From Neoarius graeffei (lineage: Eukaryota > Chordata > Actinopteri > Siluriformes > Ariidae), in NCBI RefSeq assembly GCF_027579695.1, contig NC_083579.1:72277371-72341370 (forward strand): a stretch of 64,000 bases of DNA, written 5' to 3'. A program made the position numbers and the translations under genes. The notes under the pieces were generated by a model. The model worked only from the letters and a program-made list of their open reading frames with translations. It was not told the DNA's origin and ran no database searches. Positions 23,471 through 33,828 of this stretch are shown one piece after another (the first letter of the stretch is position 1; each line of letters opens with the position of its first letter).

Positions 23471-24186
23471 TTATTCTATCCACATTCACTGGATATGAGC
23501 AATCACATGCTCTGATTGGCTACTCTACTGCTAGGATATCAGCTCATATAACATGAGTAGAGAAAAACAAAATGGCGGCGCATGTTGCTGAACCAACCGA
23601 GGACGAAATAAAAACTCTACTCGAAAACAAAACACCAAAAAATACAAAAAAAAAGTGTTGCTAGGAAAAACAAACCTCACCTGGCAGCACTTATTTTACA
23701 TCTATATGTTGATAATGGTAATATTTCTCAATCATCAGCTGTCAGGTTATAGTCCTATGAAAATACATGACCTTGAGTTTGACATTTCAAAGTCATTCAA
23801 GGTCAAAGGTCATGGTGCCAAATGAAAGCCCATATAGCACTTCCTATAAGTTGATAATGGTAAACATACGGCTATCATGAACCATTTTAAAGTTATAGCC
23901 CTTTGAAAACCCATGACCTTAAGTTTGACATTTCAAGGTCACACAAGGTCAAAGATCATGGTGCCAAATGAAAGCCCATATGACACTTCCTGTCAGTTGA
24001 TAATGGTAAATATCTGTCTACCATCAACCATTTTCAAGTTATAGCCCTCTGAAAATATGTGACCTTGAGTTTGACCTTTAAAGGTCACTCAAGGTCAAAG
24101 ATCATGGTGCCAAATGAAAGGCCATATTGGAATTCCTATATGCTCATAATAGTAAACATTTATCTATCGCCAACCATTTTTGAGTT

Positions 24187-24715
24187 TGAAAGGTTTCTTC
24201 ACCTCTTGCCCTCAGCCTCCAGAGAGCGATTACCCCATCTCGAGATCAGTCCCCCCGTGTCACCCAGACGTCTGGGGGTGAGTCGCAAAGAAAGACAGGA
24301 ACCCCACAAAGTAGTTCGCATCTTTATTCACAAGTCCCCCAATGAGACGAGAGAATACAGGGGATTTTATATGTGTGTGTTATCTGTGTGGATGAAATGA
24401 CATCACTGAAGACCTTGACGCTATTCAGACACATTTCTGATCAATAATACACATTTCATATCAAAATAAGCAGAATGTTCTGATGATATGATAGCACAGG
24501 GCTGTCCCTGACACACAGCCTGTTATGATACATGATAGCAATGTTCAGACAGAATGGAATTTTTAAACAAAGATACTGTGTCTAGCTGACCAGAAGGTAA
24601 TTTTTAACTGAACAGAATAAATCCTTACAATTTTGTCACAAAATAAATTACTGCCTTCTTGGTCAAGAATAAATACTTACAATTATTTATCCTTACAAAG
24701 GAATAAAACCTTACA
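24187..24715 (-). mobile_element. solo LTR (529 bp)
   Basis: A TG...CA bounded fossil repeat with a polyadenylation-type AATAAA on the minus strand. A 5 bp target repeat GAGTT flanks it (24,182-24,186 and 24,716-24,720). The reversed sister repeat near 38,915-38,930 has the same place uninterrupted. No coding part remains; LTR superfamily not determined. Confidence 0.82.
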
Positions 24716-25036
24716 GAGTTATAATGGAAAATATGTTATTTTGACCGAAAGGTTGACCTTTCCGGTGACCTTGGCCTTCACTTTGACCCGATTACCCCCA
24801 AAATGTAATCAGGTAATCTACGGATCATTGCCCACCTACCCTGAAAATTTGAAGTCAATCGGTGCAACTGTGTAGATGCTAGATTGTTAACAGCCACACA
24901 AGCAAACAAACAAACCGCACTGATTACAATACCTCACGGGCAAGGTATTGTCTGTCACGGGCGAGGTAACAAATAAAAAAAAACTTGCATTAAGTAAAGG
25001 TTAGGGCTGATTTCTTTCTATCCCAGACTATCTACT

Positions 25037-25056
25037 GTATCTATCTATCTATCTAT
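25037..25056 (+). repeat. (ATCT)n microsatellite
   Basis: Short CTAT/ATCT run just before the LINE stub. Confidence 0.8.
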
Positions 25057-26827
25057 ATGAAAGACAAACCACTGCATGGGATGTACTACTGGCAGATAGA
25101 AGAAGTGGCTGATGTTGAAAAATCCTACCAGTGGCTGGATAAAGCTGGACTGGAAGACTGCAACAAAAAGTAACAAAGTATGAAATAAAAATATTTGATG
25201 GTACATGTAAGAATTATGATAGCATTTTTCACAAATTGCTCCTGTCATTTCACCTGTTTGTTTACATTCTAAGCAGAAATTATTTTGTCTGATGTATTGT
25301 ATAAAGTTTTTATTTATCGAATTTGCAAAAAATAAAAATGCTCCGTTTCTCAAAATCCAGTGAATGTGGATAGAATAAAACACGTATTCCACTCAATCTC
25401 ATTGTATACAGCTTATAGTCGACTCAGTGCTACGCACCTCGTCAGCTATCATCTCATGTATGACTCGATTTTGTGGAATAACTGTTAGTTGTAGTGAATA
25501 AGTATTAGATACAGTGCTCAGCGTAAATGAGTATGCCCCCTTTGAAAAGTAACATTTTAAACAATATCTCAATGAACACAAAGAATTTCCAAAATGTTGA
25601 CAAGACAAAGTTTAATATAACATCTGTTTAACTTATAACGGGAAAGTAAGGTTAATGATATAACTTAGATTACACATTTTTCAGTTTTACTCAAATTAGG
25701 GTGGTGCAAAAATTAGTACACCCCACAACAAAAACTACTACATCTAGTACTTTGTATGGCCTCCATGATTTTTAATGATGGCACCAAGTCTTCTAGGCAT
25801 GGAATGAACAAGTTGGCGACATTTTGCAACATCAATCTTTTTCCATTCCTCAACAATGACCTCTTTTAGTGACTGGATGCTGGATGGAGAGTGATGCTCA
25901 ACTTGTCTCTTCAGAATTCCCCAAAGAAAATAATTTCTTTCCACCACAAAGGTGAAGGCTACAAGAAGATCAGCAAAGCTTTGCTTATCAGTCAGAATAC
26001 TGTAGCAAAAGTGGTACAAAAATTTAAGAAAGATGGAACTGCAACCATCTCACAGAGACATCCAGGAGTGTCTTCTGATGAGAAGGGTTGAAAAAAATCG
26101 GCGTGCAAGTTCACTGCAGTTAACTAAAGAAGTAGAAAGCCAAACTGGGGTGACTATTTCCCGTGACACAATACGGCGTACACTGCAGAGGAATGGCATG
26201 CATGGATGCCGTCCACGAAAGAAGCCTCTCCTAAAGCCCAGGCTGTCATGGTCCTACCTGTGGGCTTCTCTCTTCAGGTAACATCTCCACTCAGCATTAC
26301 CGGCCACGCCCGCACTCACTTCCTCTTATTAACTTCCAGTGGCTGTCATTGGCTGTTGCCGATCACCTGCTTCCCCCCGTGTGTATTTAAGCTGCAGTCC
26401 TCCCAAGCTTCTGTGTCAGATCGTCTGCAACTCCCAGCGTGATAACCTGCTCTGTGTTCCATTACTCTGACTCCTGACGATATTCTGTTCCGTCTGACTC
26501 TGTCTGCTCTCCAGCCCCGGTAACCTGATCTGCCTTCTGTCCTGTCGACTCTGCCTCTTGCCTGCCTCTCCTGTACCTTCGCCTGATCTCCAGCCTGCCC
26601 AGCCCTGCTGCTCGCCTGCCTCTCCATCAGCCCGGTGTGAGCAGCCCTGCCTGGAGCCCTACTCTCCAGCCCCAGTAACCTGACCCTGCATTTCTGTCCC
26701 CTATCTTGCTATCTGATCTGTGACTCTGTGTTCTAGCCTGCTCCCTAACTCCAGCCTGTTGAGGGACTACTGCTGGGAGACTGCCTGAAACCCAAGTGCT
26801 GTCAGCCTACAGCCACACTTCTCTGAC

Positions 26828-26897
26828 AACGCCTGATCCTGTCTGATCTCAGAAGCTAAGCAGGGCTGGGTCTGGTCAGTATTTGGATGGAAGACCT
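26828..26897 (+). other. 5S rRNA-derived segment
   Basis: About 70 bases match the middle of vertebrate 5S rRNA: GTCTGATCTCAGAAGCTAAG, CAGGGCTGGGTCTGGTCAGT and TTGGATGGAAGACC. These cover the internal promoter boxes A and C with few changes. The 5' and 3' ends of the gene are missing, so it is not a 5S gene. It runs in the same sense as the surrounding LTR. Confidence 0.85.
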
Positions 26898-27013
26898 CAG
26901 ATGCTCCCACCAGCCATCCCTGCCTCTCAGTCCTCCTGCCACTGAACTTCACACATTCTCCCTTTTCCCCTGTTATTAATAAACTGTGGTATGAGTGCAT
27001 TTGATCTCCTCTT

Positions 27014-27367
27014 GGCGGCACGGTGGTGTAGTGGTTAGCGCTGTCGCCTCACAGCAAGAAGGTCCTGGGTTCGTGGCCGGCGAGGGCCTTTCTGTGTGGA
27101 GTTTGCATGTTGTCTGCGTGGGTTTCCTCCAGGTGCTCCGATTTCCCCCACAGTCCAAAGACATGCAGGTTAGGTTAACTGGTGACTCTAAATTGACCGT
27201 AGATGTGAGCGTGAATGGTTGTCTGTGTCTATGTGTCAGCCCTGTGATGACCTGGTGACTTGTCCAGGGTGTACCCTGCCTTTCGCCCATAGTCAGCTTG
27301 GATAGACTCCAGCTTGCCTGTGACCCTGTAGAACAGGATAAAGCGGCTAGAGATAATGAGATGAGAT
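27014..27367 (+). mobile_element. tRNA-derived SINE (copy g)
   Basis: Full-length SINE inside the solo LTR. Target repeats TGATCTCCTCT lie on both sides (about 27,003-27,013 and 27,368-27,378). Confidence 0.92.
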
Positions 27368-28278
27368 GATCTCCTCTCCTGTCTGGTCCCTGCCACAGGC
27401 ACAGAAAAGCCCACCTAGAGTTTGCCAGGGCCCATGCTGACAAAGATGAAGACTACTGGGACTCTATACTCTGGAGTGATGAGACCAAGATAAATGTTTT
27501 TGGAACTGACGGCTTCAAAACTGTATGGCGTCGCAAAGGTGAGGAATACAAAGAAAAATGCCTGGTGCCTACAGTGAAACATGGTGGTGGCAGTGTCCTT
27601 ATGTGGGGCTGCATGAGTGCTGCTGGTGTCGGGGAGCTGCATTTCACTGATGGCATCATGAATTCACAGATGTATTGCTCTATACTGAATGAGAAGATGC
27701 TACCATCACTCTGTGCCCTTGGTCGTTGTGCACTTTTCCAACATGACTAAACACACATCTAAGGCCACTGTTGGATTTCTGAAGAAGAACAGGGTGAAAG
27801 TGATTCAGTGGCCAAGTATGTCTCCTGATCTGAACCCAGTCGAACACCTATGGGGAATTCTGAAGAGACAAGTTGAGCATCACTCTCCATCCAGCATCCA
27901 GTCACTAAAAGAGGTCATTGTTGAAGGATGGAAAAAGATTGATGTTGCAAAATGTCGCCAACTTGTTCATTCCATGCCTAGAAGACTTGGTGCTGTCATT
28001 AAAAATCATGGAGGCCATACAAAGTACTACATGTAGTAGTTTTTGTTGTGGGGTGTACTCATTTTTGCACCACCCTAATTTGAGTAAAACTGAAAAATGT
28101 GTAATCTAAGTTATACTATTAACCTTACTTTCCCGTTATAAGTTAAACAGATGTTATATTAAACTTTGTCTTGTCAACATTTTGGAAATTGTTTGTGTTC
28201 ACTGAGATATTGTTTAAAATGTAACTTTTCAAAGGGGGTGTACTCATTTACGCTGAGCACTGTATATCCTGAGAGATG

Positions 28279-28317
28279 TGTTTTTGTACAGGGAGGAAGG
28301 GACACCGACACACTGTG
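28279..28317 (-). other. V9 recombination signal (RSS)
   Basis: Heptamer CACAGTG (28311-28317), 23 bp spacer, nonamer ACAAAAACA (28279-28287). The Tc1 element ends 16 bp beyond it. Confidence 0.9.
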
Positions 28318-28610
28318 AACTTGTACTGCGCAGAAATAAACAGTGCTGTCTTTTGCTATCAGATTGTTAATAGTAAGTGTGGCATTACTGCTCCTGTTTT
28401 CATCAGGGTTTATTTTGGTGTTCTGTTCCGAATAGGTATATTTGATATTGTTATATCCAAGGTGCATAAATTTTCTTTCTTTAGACTGTTTGAACCAGAG
28501 TATTTGCTCAAAGTTCTTGATTGCATAGGAACAGTAGAGTTGAGCAGATTCTTTGTGATTTTTGATCACGTCAGGAGGAGACTGTTCAACTTGATGACTT
28601 GCCATAAGAC
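28318..28610 (-). CDS. TRAV: T-cell receptor alpha/delta V segment V9, V exon
   Basis: An intact V exon after a good acceptor (CTTTTTAG). It starts GLMASHQVEQSPPDVIKN and shows LYCSYAIKN (Cys23), ILWFKQSK (Trp41) and DSTVYFCAVQV (Cys104). No leader exon lies within the usual 100-220 bp. Two options exist. One is the orphan leader at 30,789-30,825, same strand, matching phase 1, giving a 2.2 kb intron filled by a hAT element and a SINE. The other is reading from the in-frame Met at 28,635 (MYLIVLFLG) without splicing. The first is favoured because the leader has its own promoter and no other V exon. Confidence 0.85.
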
Positions 28611-28639
28611 CTAAAAAGAGCACAATTAAGTACATTAAA

Positions 28640-29292
28640 TCAGTTATTTATGTGTGAAATAAAACAAGGGTGGCTGTTCTGATATAGGAAAAAAAAAGAA
28701 AGAAAATCAACAGCAGGGTGTCTGTGTGATGCTGCCAGATACAAACCAGAGTCACTGTGACCACACTAAAGTGGATTATTTTTATATAGCAGTGCATCCT
28801 GTAGTGTTTTGTTAAGCTTATACCACAACATTAAATGTTATAGAGCTCTTGTTATCACTTAAGTGATAGCAGATGTAAACGGTTGTTCCCTTGCCGTCCA
28901 ATTTTTTTTTTTAAATGCAACTCGAAGTCTTTTCCTTTGGGAATTAGGAATGTTAAGCCTTTATTTGTCACATGTGCATGAGGGGAAAATGCTGTTCATA
29001 CACTCTCCCCACCCACACATTTTTGTCCTCCCCCCGCTGGGCCAGGGAATCAAACCAGCAACCTTTTGGTCCCAAAGCTGCTTTGCTAACCTTTATGGGT
29101 TCCCTGTTAATTCCCCAACTAGATTACACGTAGTTACAGTTTTACCTCTGTTTGTGAAAAAGCACTGATATTCAAGACTCCTTCCAACAATGATAAATAC
29201 ATTCTCACAGAAAATCTCATCATACACATGTTTTTAAATCTGGTAATATAGAAGGTTTCCATATAAGCCCCTGTGTAAGTTATTACTATCCA
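28640..29292. other. putative V9 intron, no gene seen
   Basis: No coding exon was recognised. If V9 uses the distant leader this is intron. Nothing repeat-like was identified with confidence. Confidence 0.4.
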
Positions 29293-29355
29293 TAATGTGC
29301 TAATTCTAATATATTATTAGCAATAGAGCTAATAATGTATTAGAATTAGCACATT
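29293..29355. repeat. short perfect-type hairpin
   Basis: Arms of about 28 bases (TAATGTGCTAATTCTAATAT... and its reverse complement) separated by about 8 bases, with one mismatch. AT-rich. Confidence 0.8.
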
Positions 29356-29378
29356 AATATAAACCTATGATTTGGATT

Positions 29379-30261
29379 CAGTGTTGTAGTCGAGTCACTA
29401 AACCTCAAGTCCGAGTCCAGTCTCGAGTCCCCGGTGTCCAAGTCATTAAAAAAAAATAAAATAAAAATTCAAAGTCGAGTCCACTATTGATCCTTGTCGA
29501 GTCTGAGAAAAGACTCCAACTGCACCATTTGACAGTGGTTGTTTTAGCACCATTAACATTCATTTGTTCCTGAACATGACATATGAACAGGTGAATGTGC
29601 TTCTCTTTATCAGGGAGTGTGAAGTATTCTGTCAGAGATGGTTGGCAGATGGATGTAAGTGTAGAAGGTGTGTTTAATAATACAAGTGAAGATGGTAAAC
29701 AATCCAGAATGGCAGGCAAAATTGTAAAACAGTGAAACAGGCAATAGGTCGAGCGAGGCACAAACAGGCTATCGTAGACTTGGCAGAATCAAAGATGAGA
29801 AACAGGAAATCAGGGATCAGGAAATCAAACAAAGAAATTAGACTTAATAATGTGTCAGTAACGCAACTCAATACTTTGCAAAGTACAGTAAGTATGTTTT
29901 CACAGTTTTTATATAGGCACGCTGATTGTGCCTTAATCCTGCGCAGGTGCGAGTCGTTTATGGCGTGCGCAAGAGTCTGCTTGGCGCGTACAAAAGTCTA
30001 TCTGATGCACACGCCAAGGCACGCAGGTGTGACACTCTTGCACGAAATGAGTATAAATTAATGAAGGTATAAATATCTTATGCCAAATTATTATGGCATG
30101 TTACAAAAAATAAAGAAAAAATCCGAGTCCTCATCTCCAAATTACGAGTCCGAATGCAGTTAATGCACGAGTCCAAGTCCGAGTCATCAGTGCTCAAGTC
30201 CAAGTCGAGTCACGAGTCCTTAAAATTAGGGCACGAGTCAGACTCGAGTACTACAAGCCTG
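29379..30261. mobile_element. hAT-type non-autonomous element (copy 1)
   Basis: Inverted ends CAGTGTTGTAGTCGAGTC and (reversed) CAGGCTTGTAGTACTCGAGT, with many GAGTCCAAGTCCGAGT-type subterminal repeats. No clear 8 bp target repeat was found. A related copy with a BED finger remnant is at 53,417-54,300. Confidence 0.6.
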
Positions 30262-30324
30262 GTTGCAGTTAACACTATTGTCAGAGGTACTCTTACAGAA
30301 AATTCATCAACACCTTCTGACCAG

Positions 30325-30685
30325 GGTGGTGTAGTGGTTAGCACTGTCACCTTACAGCAAGAAGGTCCGGGTTCGAGCCCCGTGGCCGGTGAGGGCCTTT
30401 CTGTGTGGAGTTTGCATGTTGTCCATGTGGGTTTCCTCCAGGTGTTCCAGTTTCCCCCACAGTCCAAAGACATGCAGGTTAGGTTAACTGGTGACTCTAA
30501 ATTGACCGTAGGTGTGAATGTGAGTGTGAATGGTTGTCTGTGTCTATGTGTCAGCCCTGTGATGACCTGGTGACTTGTCCAGGGTGTACCCCGCCTTTCG
30601 CCCATAGTCAGCTGGGATAGGCTCCAGCTTGCCTGCGACCCTGTAGAACAGGATTAAGCGGCTAGAGATAATGAGATGAGATGAG
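30325..30685 (+). mobile_element. tRNA-derived SINE (copy h)
   Basis: SINE flanked by ACCTTCTGACCAG on both sides (about 30,312-30,324 and 30,686-30,698). The head lacks its first few bases. Confidence 0.92.
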
Positions 30686-30788
30686 ACCTTCTGACCAGTC
30701 AGAATCAAGAATTCGACACTGCTGTGAGATAAAAATGAAATGATTAATTTATAGACGGAAATGGCAAGACAGAGCTATAGAGACTTAC

Positions 30789-30825
30789 CAGCCAGCATGA
30801 TTTGAGATAAAAAGAACAGAATCAT
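30789..30825 (-). CDS. TCR V leader exon without an adjacent V exon (probable V9 leader)
   Basis: Reads MILFFLSQIMLA, a short hydrophobic signal, then GTAAGT donor in phase 1 like every other V leader here. V10 lies upstream with its own leader, and no V exon is found down to V9 at 28,610. It is preceded by a TATA-like box and a CRE-like site. Most likely it is the V9 leader. Confidence 0.65.
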
Positions 30826-30873
30826 GATGCTGATTTGTTTCCTGTTCCTGACAGAGAGCAAACCAGCACTTGC

Positions 30874-30905
30874 TTATAAAACCCAGATGACAGGAAGTGA
30901 CATCA
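30874..30905 (-). promoter_or_regulatory. TCR V promoter: CRE-like decamer and TATA-like box
   Basis: Minus strand GGTGATGTCACTTCC (TGATGTCA at 30,898-30,905) followed by TTTTATAAG (about 30,874-30,881), 50-80 bp before the leader ATG at 30,825. This is the classical arrangement of TCR V promoters. Confidence 0.65.
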
Positions 30906-31014
30906 CCACCCCTTGATCTATCTGTCTCTTGTGTATTTTGGTCATGAGCACAGTACTTGGTTTGTGTGCTACAGTTAACAGGTGTTGAAGATGTGTTTGT
31001 TGTGGGGCTGGGGC

Positions 31015-31053
31015 AGTTCTTGTTCAGGTTAAAGATTAGGCTGTCATGCTGTG
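31015..31053 (-). other. V10 recombination signal, non-consensus
   Basis: Heptamer CACAGCA (31047-31053), 23 bp spacer, nonamer ACAAGAACT (31015-31023). The last two heptamer bases and two nonamer bases depart from consensus. Confidence 0.75.
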
Positions 31054-31593
31054 CATCTTGTTTTGCACAGAAGTAGACAGCACTGTCTGTGCTCTGCACC
31101 TCCTTTATAGTTAGATCCAGAGAGTGGCTGTGCTTTTTGGCAGAAACTTTCTGCTTAAATTTATCTTCTAGTGTCCCCATGTTAGCATAGTAGTATACAA
31201 TGAGCTCCAGAGATTCAGAAGGTCTCTGTCTGAACCAGTACATGCCATTATAGTTGGTGTTTAACTGAGAACACTGAAGAGTCACATTCTCACCCTTACT
31301 GGCAAAAAGATCAGGAGATTGTTCCATACTGAAGCCTGAAAACAAAAAGAAAAATCGAACAGTAGTTAGGAGAATGCTTATATTGTTGTCTAAAGGGGGA
31401 AAAATCACTTTTACAGTTTAACACATTATTTACTTCTTTGCATAAAGGAATATCTCTGCTGAACAAGTATAAAGAAGAATTCTACAGAGATTTTAAATCA
31501 TTATTTTTCAGTAAGCATTATAAATAATTAAAAACAAGTTTATACGTTCTTACCAGCAGGTAAAAACAGAATTAATAGTATAATACCAGTCAT
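31054..31593 (-). CDS. TRAV: T-cell receptor alpha/delta V segment V10
   Basis: An intact V segment of another family. Leader exon 31554-31593 (MTGIILLILFLPA), intron 218 bp, V exon 31054-31335. It reads FSMEQSPDLFASKGENVTL, QCSQLNTN (Cys23), GMYWFRQRPSESLELIVYY (Trp41), LTIKEVQSTDSAVYFCAKQD (Cys104). The YWFRQ and CAKQ motifs also suit a TRDV- or TRBV-like subgroup, so the chain class is open. The heptamer is poor. The promoter of the next V lies only about 110 bp beyond its signal. Confidence 0.88.
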
Positions 31594-31734
31594 GATCTTT
31601 GCCCTCTATCATGCATGTCATGCATACGAAATACTAATAACAGCAGCTCTGGTGAAGTGTCACCTCTAGAGGGATTCATCTCAATCCCTTCTTCCGCACC
31701 TCTCTTTCTTGACTTTCATCTTTTTTTATCCTTT

Positions 31735-32560
31735 CATTTGGCGGAGGATATAGAAACAGGTTCCGTCCATCTGTCCATCTGTCTATCCATCCATCTGGTC
31801 ATGTTTACATTTCCTGGCCATATCTTTAAAAGTATTGAAAATATCTTCATGAAACTTTGTATACCTATCAAGCAACATGTGAACTGGTGTCTTTTGCCTT
31901 TTTGGATTTTTTTTTTTTAAAGTATTTTTCAAATTTTTACATAAAAAATTGATTTTGACTTAGTTTCTAAGAGCAATGTTCGTTTCTGGAGCATATCCAA
32001 AACTATTCATGATACAGAGTTGAAACTTGGTATACATGTTAACAAGGTGATGTAGATGTGCCTTTTCATACTAAGAAATGTGAGAAATTTAAATTTTTCA
32101 TGTTTCCATGGAAACAATTTCAGACTTAGTCTCTCAGGTTAGTCTTAGGGGTAGGTTTTGTTTCTGGAGCAGAACTTGAAAACTATGAGTGGTATGGTCT
32201 TGAAAGTTGGTATATGTGTTGATTAAGTAATGTATATGTGCCTTTTGATACTAAGAAATGTGAGAAATGTTAATTTTTAGCTCACCTGGACCATAGGTCC
32301 AGTGGGTTTATGCCATGGGCTGCTGAGGTCAGTGTAAAGAGGTCGGGTTGGTTTCCTGTAGCAGAACTTTAAAAAATGTGACAAATAATATCTTGAAACT
32401 TGGTACATAGTTGGTATATAGGGCGGGGGATATAGATGACTCTGTCTTCTTGTTTTTTTTTTTAAACTTTGGCACTATACTCTGAAGTACACTATACTTT
32501 TTGAGATCTGAGACTTGACAAATGGATGTAGAAACTGTAAAATATTTCTATCTTCAATGT
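31735..32560. repeat. diverged interspersed repeat with internal units
   Basis: About 200 bp units recur with the themes TGAAACTTGGTATA, GATGTGCCTTTTCATACT and AAGAAATGTGAGAAAT (for example 32,030-32,100 and 32,210-32,280). Family not identified; no gene. Confidence 0.55.
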
Positions 32561-32751
32561 CCAGACCTCTAGTTCTTGAACTTGTTTAAGATTTCATTGC
32601 CATATAATTTCATAGCATTATCGCTAGCGTATTGAATACGAGCATGGTCTTGGGTAAATTGCTTTGTGATCTGCTCTATTGTGAAAACTGCAATACAAAT
32701 TGGAAAAAAAAAACTGAACTTTGATTCTGTAAAAGCATGAGTACACGTGGT

Positions 32752-33050
32752 TATTACTTCATCTGGCCAACAAGCGATGAGTTTATGCTATCATGTGTTG
32801 TCCGTCATCTATCCGGTGTCGTCCACATTTCACAAAAATCGCTTCTTCTCTCTGAATTCTTCACCAATTTTTATTCTTTTTAGCAGGAAGGTAGTTCAGC
32901 CTGGGGTGCATATACTGTACACCCAAAATTGCATAATTGCAATTAATAATGAAGATATGGAGTAATTAAGCTCTAACAAGCAGTTTCCACACAAATCGCT
33001 TCTTCTCCCACAATTCTTCACCGATTTTGATTCTTTCTGGCAAATAGGTC
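32752..33050 (+). repeat. interspersed repeat shared with 43.3 kb
   Basis: CATCTGGCCAACAAGCGATG ... GTGTCGTCCACATTTCAC ... TTCTTCACCAATTTT matches 43,335-43,462. A second partial copy of the CGCTTCTTCTC..TTCTTCACCGATTTT piece lies at 32,990-33,050. Family not identified. Confidence 0.6.
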
Positions 33051-33442
33051 AGTATTCCTAGGGTGGCACACTTTAGATCGTTCTTTCTTGATGAGATGGG
33101 GCCAGACTGAGCTACACCATCATTGACAGTCTCGTTACTTGTTCCCATGATTATTTATTTTTATTTGGCAGGATATATATGTTGTATATGTGGATTATTA
33201 AACTGAAGTGACAAATGAGGCCTAAATTTTACGACCTATCAGTAATTCATCATTACTATTATGAAACTATTATGATTGAGGCTTACAGCAAGTCTTATCA
33301 GATAGACATATCGTTATATCATCTTACTTATATTGTTATATTGTTCATTTGTGTGATCTGGACTTTGGTTGGAAGAAATCACATTACTCTATTTATGTAC
33401 TTCTAGTTTCTCCAAATTTCCAAATGCATGGATGTTGGGGGA

Positions 33443-33448
<6 letters not shown>

Positions 33449-33492
<44 letters not shown>
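33449..33492. repeat. (TA)n microsatellite
   Basis: Pure TA run of about 44 bases followed by CACACAC. Confidence 0.95.
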
Positions 33493-33500
<8 letters not shown>

Positions 33501-33828
33501 TAACAGGTTACCTGGCATTGCCTGGGTTTTGCAAAATTCTGGGTTGCCCCCAGACTTCCACATCAAATTTGGTGAAGATCCATCGAGAAATGGTGATGTT
33601 AACCCAAGACAAACAAAAATCTGTCAAGAGTTTGTGATGATAAATGTAACATGAAAGGCATTGAGGGAGGGGGTGGGTGGATGTTGTGCCCCCCAGGGAC
33701 CTCCCTGGGGCCTGTACATGAATTTTGATTAGATCTGCAAAACTCCGTGTCATCCCCGGATCTACCTGCCAAATTTGGTGAAAATCTGTTGAGAAATGGT
33801 GACGTTAGCATATATAAATAATATTTTG

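Larger units (their letters stand above)
23655..25163 (+). repeat. composite interspersed repeat (copy 1)
   Basis: Contains three to four diverged ~120-140 bp units with the theme GGTCAAAGGTCATGGTGCCA and GCCCATAT, then a piece with GGCAAGGTATTGT and GGCGAGGTAAC, then a stub of an RLE-type LINE (25,057-25,163: MKDKPLHGMYYWQIEEVADV). The same series occurs in reverse at about 38,490-39,700. It interrupts the Crypton-like element and is itself interrupted by a solo LTR. Confidence 0.65.
23472..25487 (+). mobile_element. Crypton-like non-autonomous element (copy 1)
   Basis: Starts TATTCTATCCACATTCACTG; a matching inverted piece CAGTGAATGTGGATAGAATA lies at about 25,357-25,376, and a hairpin-like end follows to 25,487 (GTGGAATAACTGTTAG). 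The early part encodes MAAHVAEPTEDEIKTLLENK, and after a large insertion the frame resumes as TKYEIKIFDGT. This resembles the N-terminal helical domain of fish tyrosine-recombinase (Crypton-type) proteins, but the catalytic domain is absent and the label is tentative. A second copy is at 54,856-56,275. Confidence 0.45.
26244..27395 (+). mobile_element. solo LTR with 5S rRNA-like segment
   Basis: A TG...CA bounded fossil repeat (starts TGTCATGGTCC, ends GGTCCCTGCCA) with 5 bp target repeats CAGGC at 26,239-26,243 and 27,396-27,400. It has a TATA-like TATTTAAG near 26,386 and AATAAA near 26,980. A SINE (27,014-27,367) sits inside; without it the LTR is about 0.8 kb. At 26,828-26,897 it contains a 5S rRNA-like stretch. 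No coding part remains. Confidence 0.78.
25513..28262 (+). mobile_element. Tc1-type transposon with long inverted repeat, nested insertions
   Basis: Ends CAGTGCTCAGCGTAAATGAG / inverted, flanked by TA. Transposase pieces run on the plus strand: helix-turn-helix ([20 protein letters not shown], from about 25,945), a second helical domain (VTISRDTIRRTLQRNGMHG) to about 26,238, then after an inserted LTR the DDE part from 27,396 (ILWSDETKI, LFQHD, SPDLNPVEHLWG). After FQHD a TAA stop replaces the usual Asn-Asp-Pro, by a small deletion, so it is dead. The left 411 bp is a reversed copy of the right 3' end including transposase C-terminus codons, which replaced the normal left end. Its right end lies 16 bp from the V9 nonamer. 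Confidence 0.88.

Noticed and set aside
26828-26897. A 5S rRNA gene
   Set aside because: Both gene ends are missing and it lies inside an LTR.
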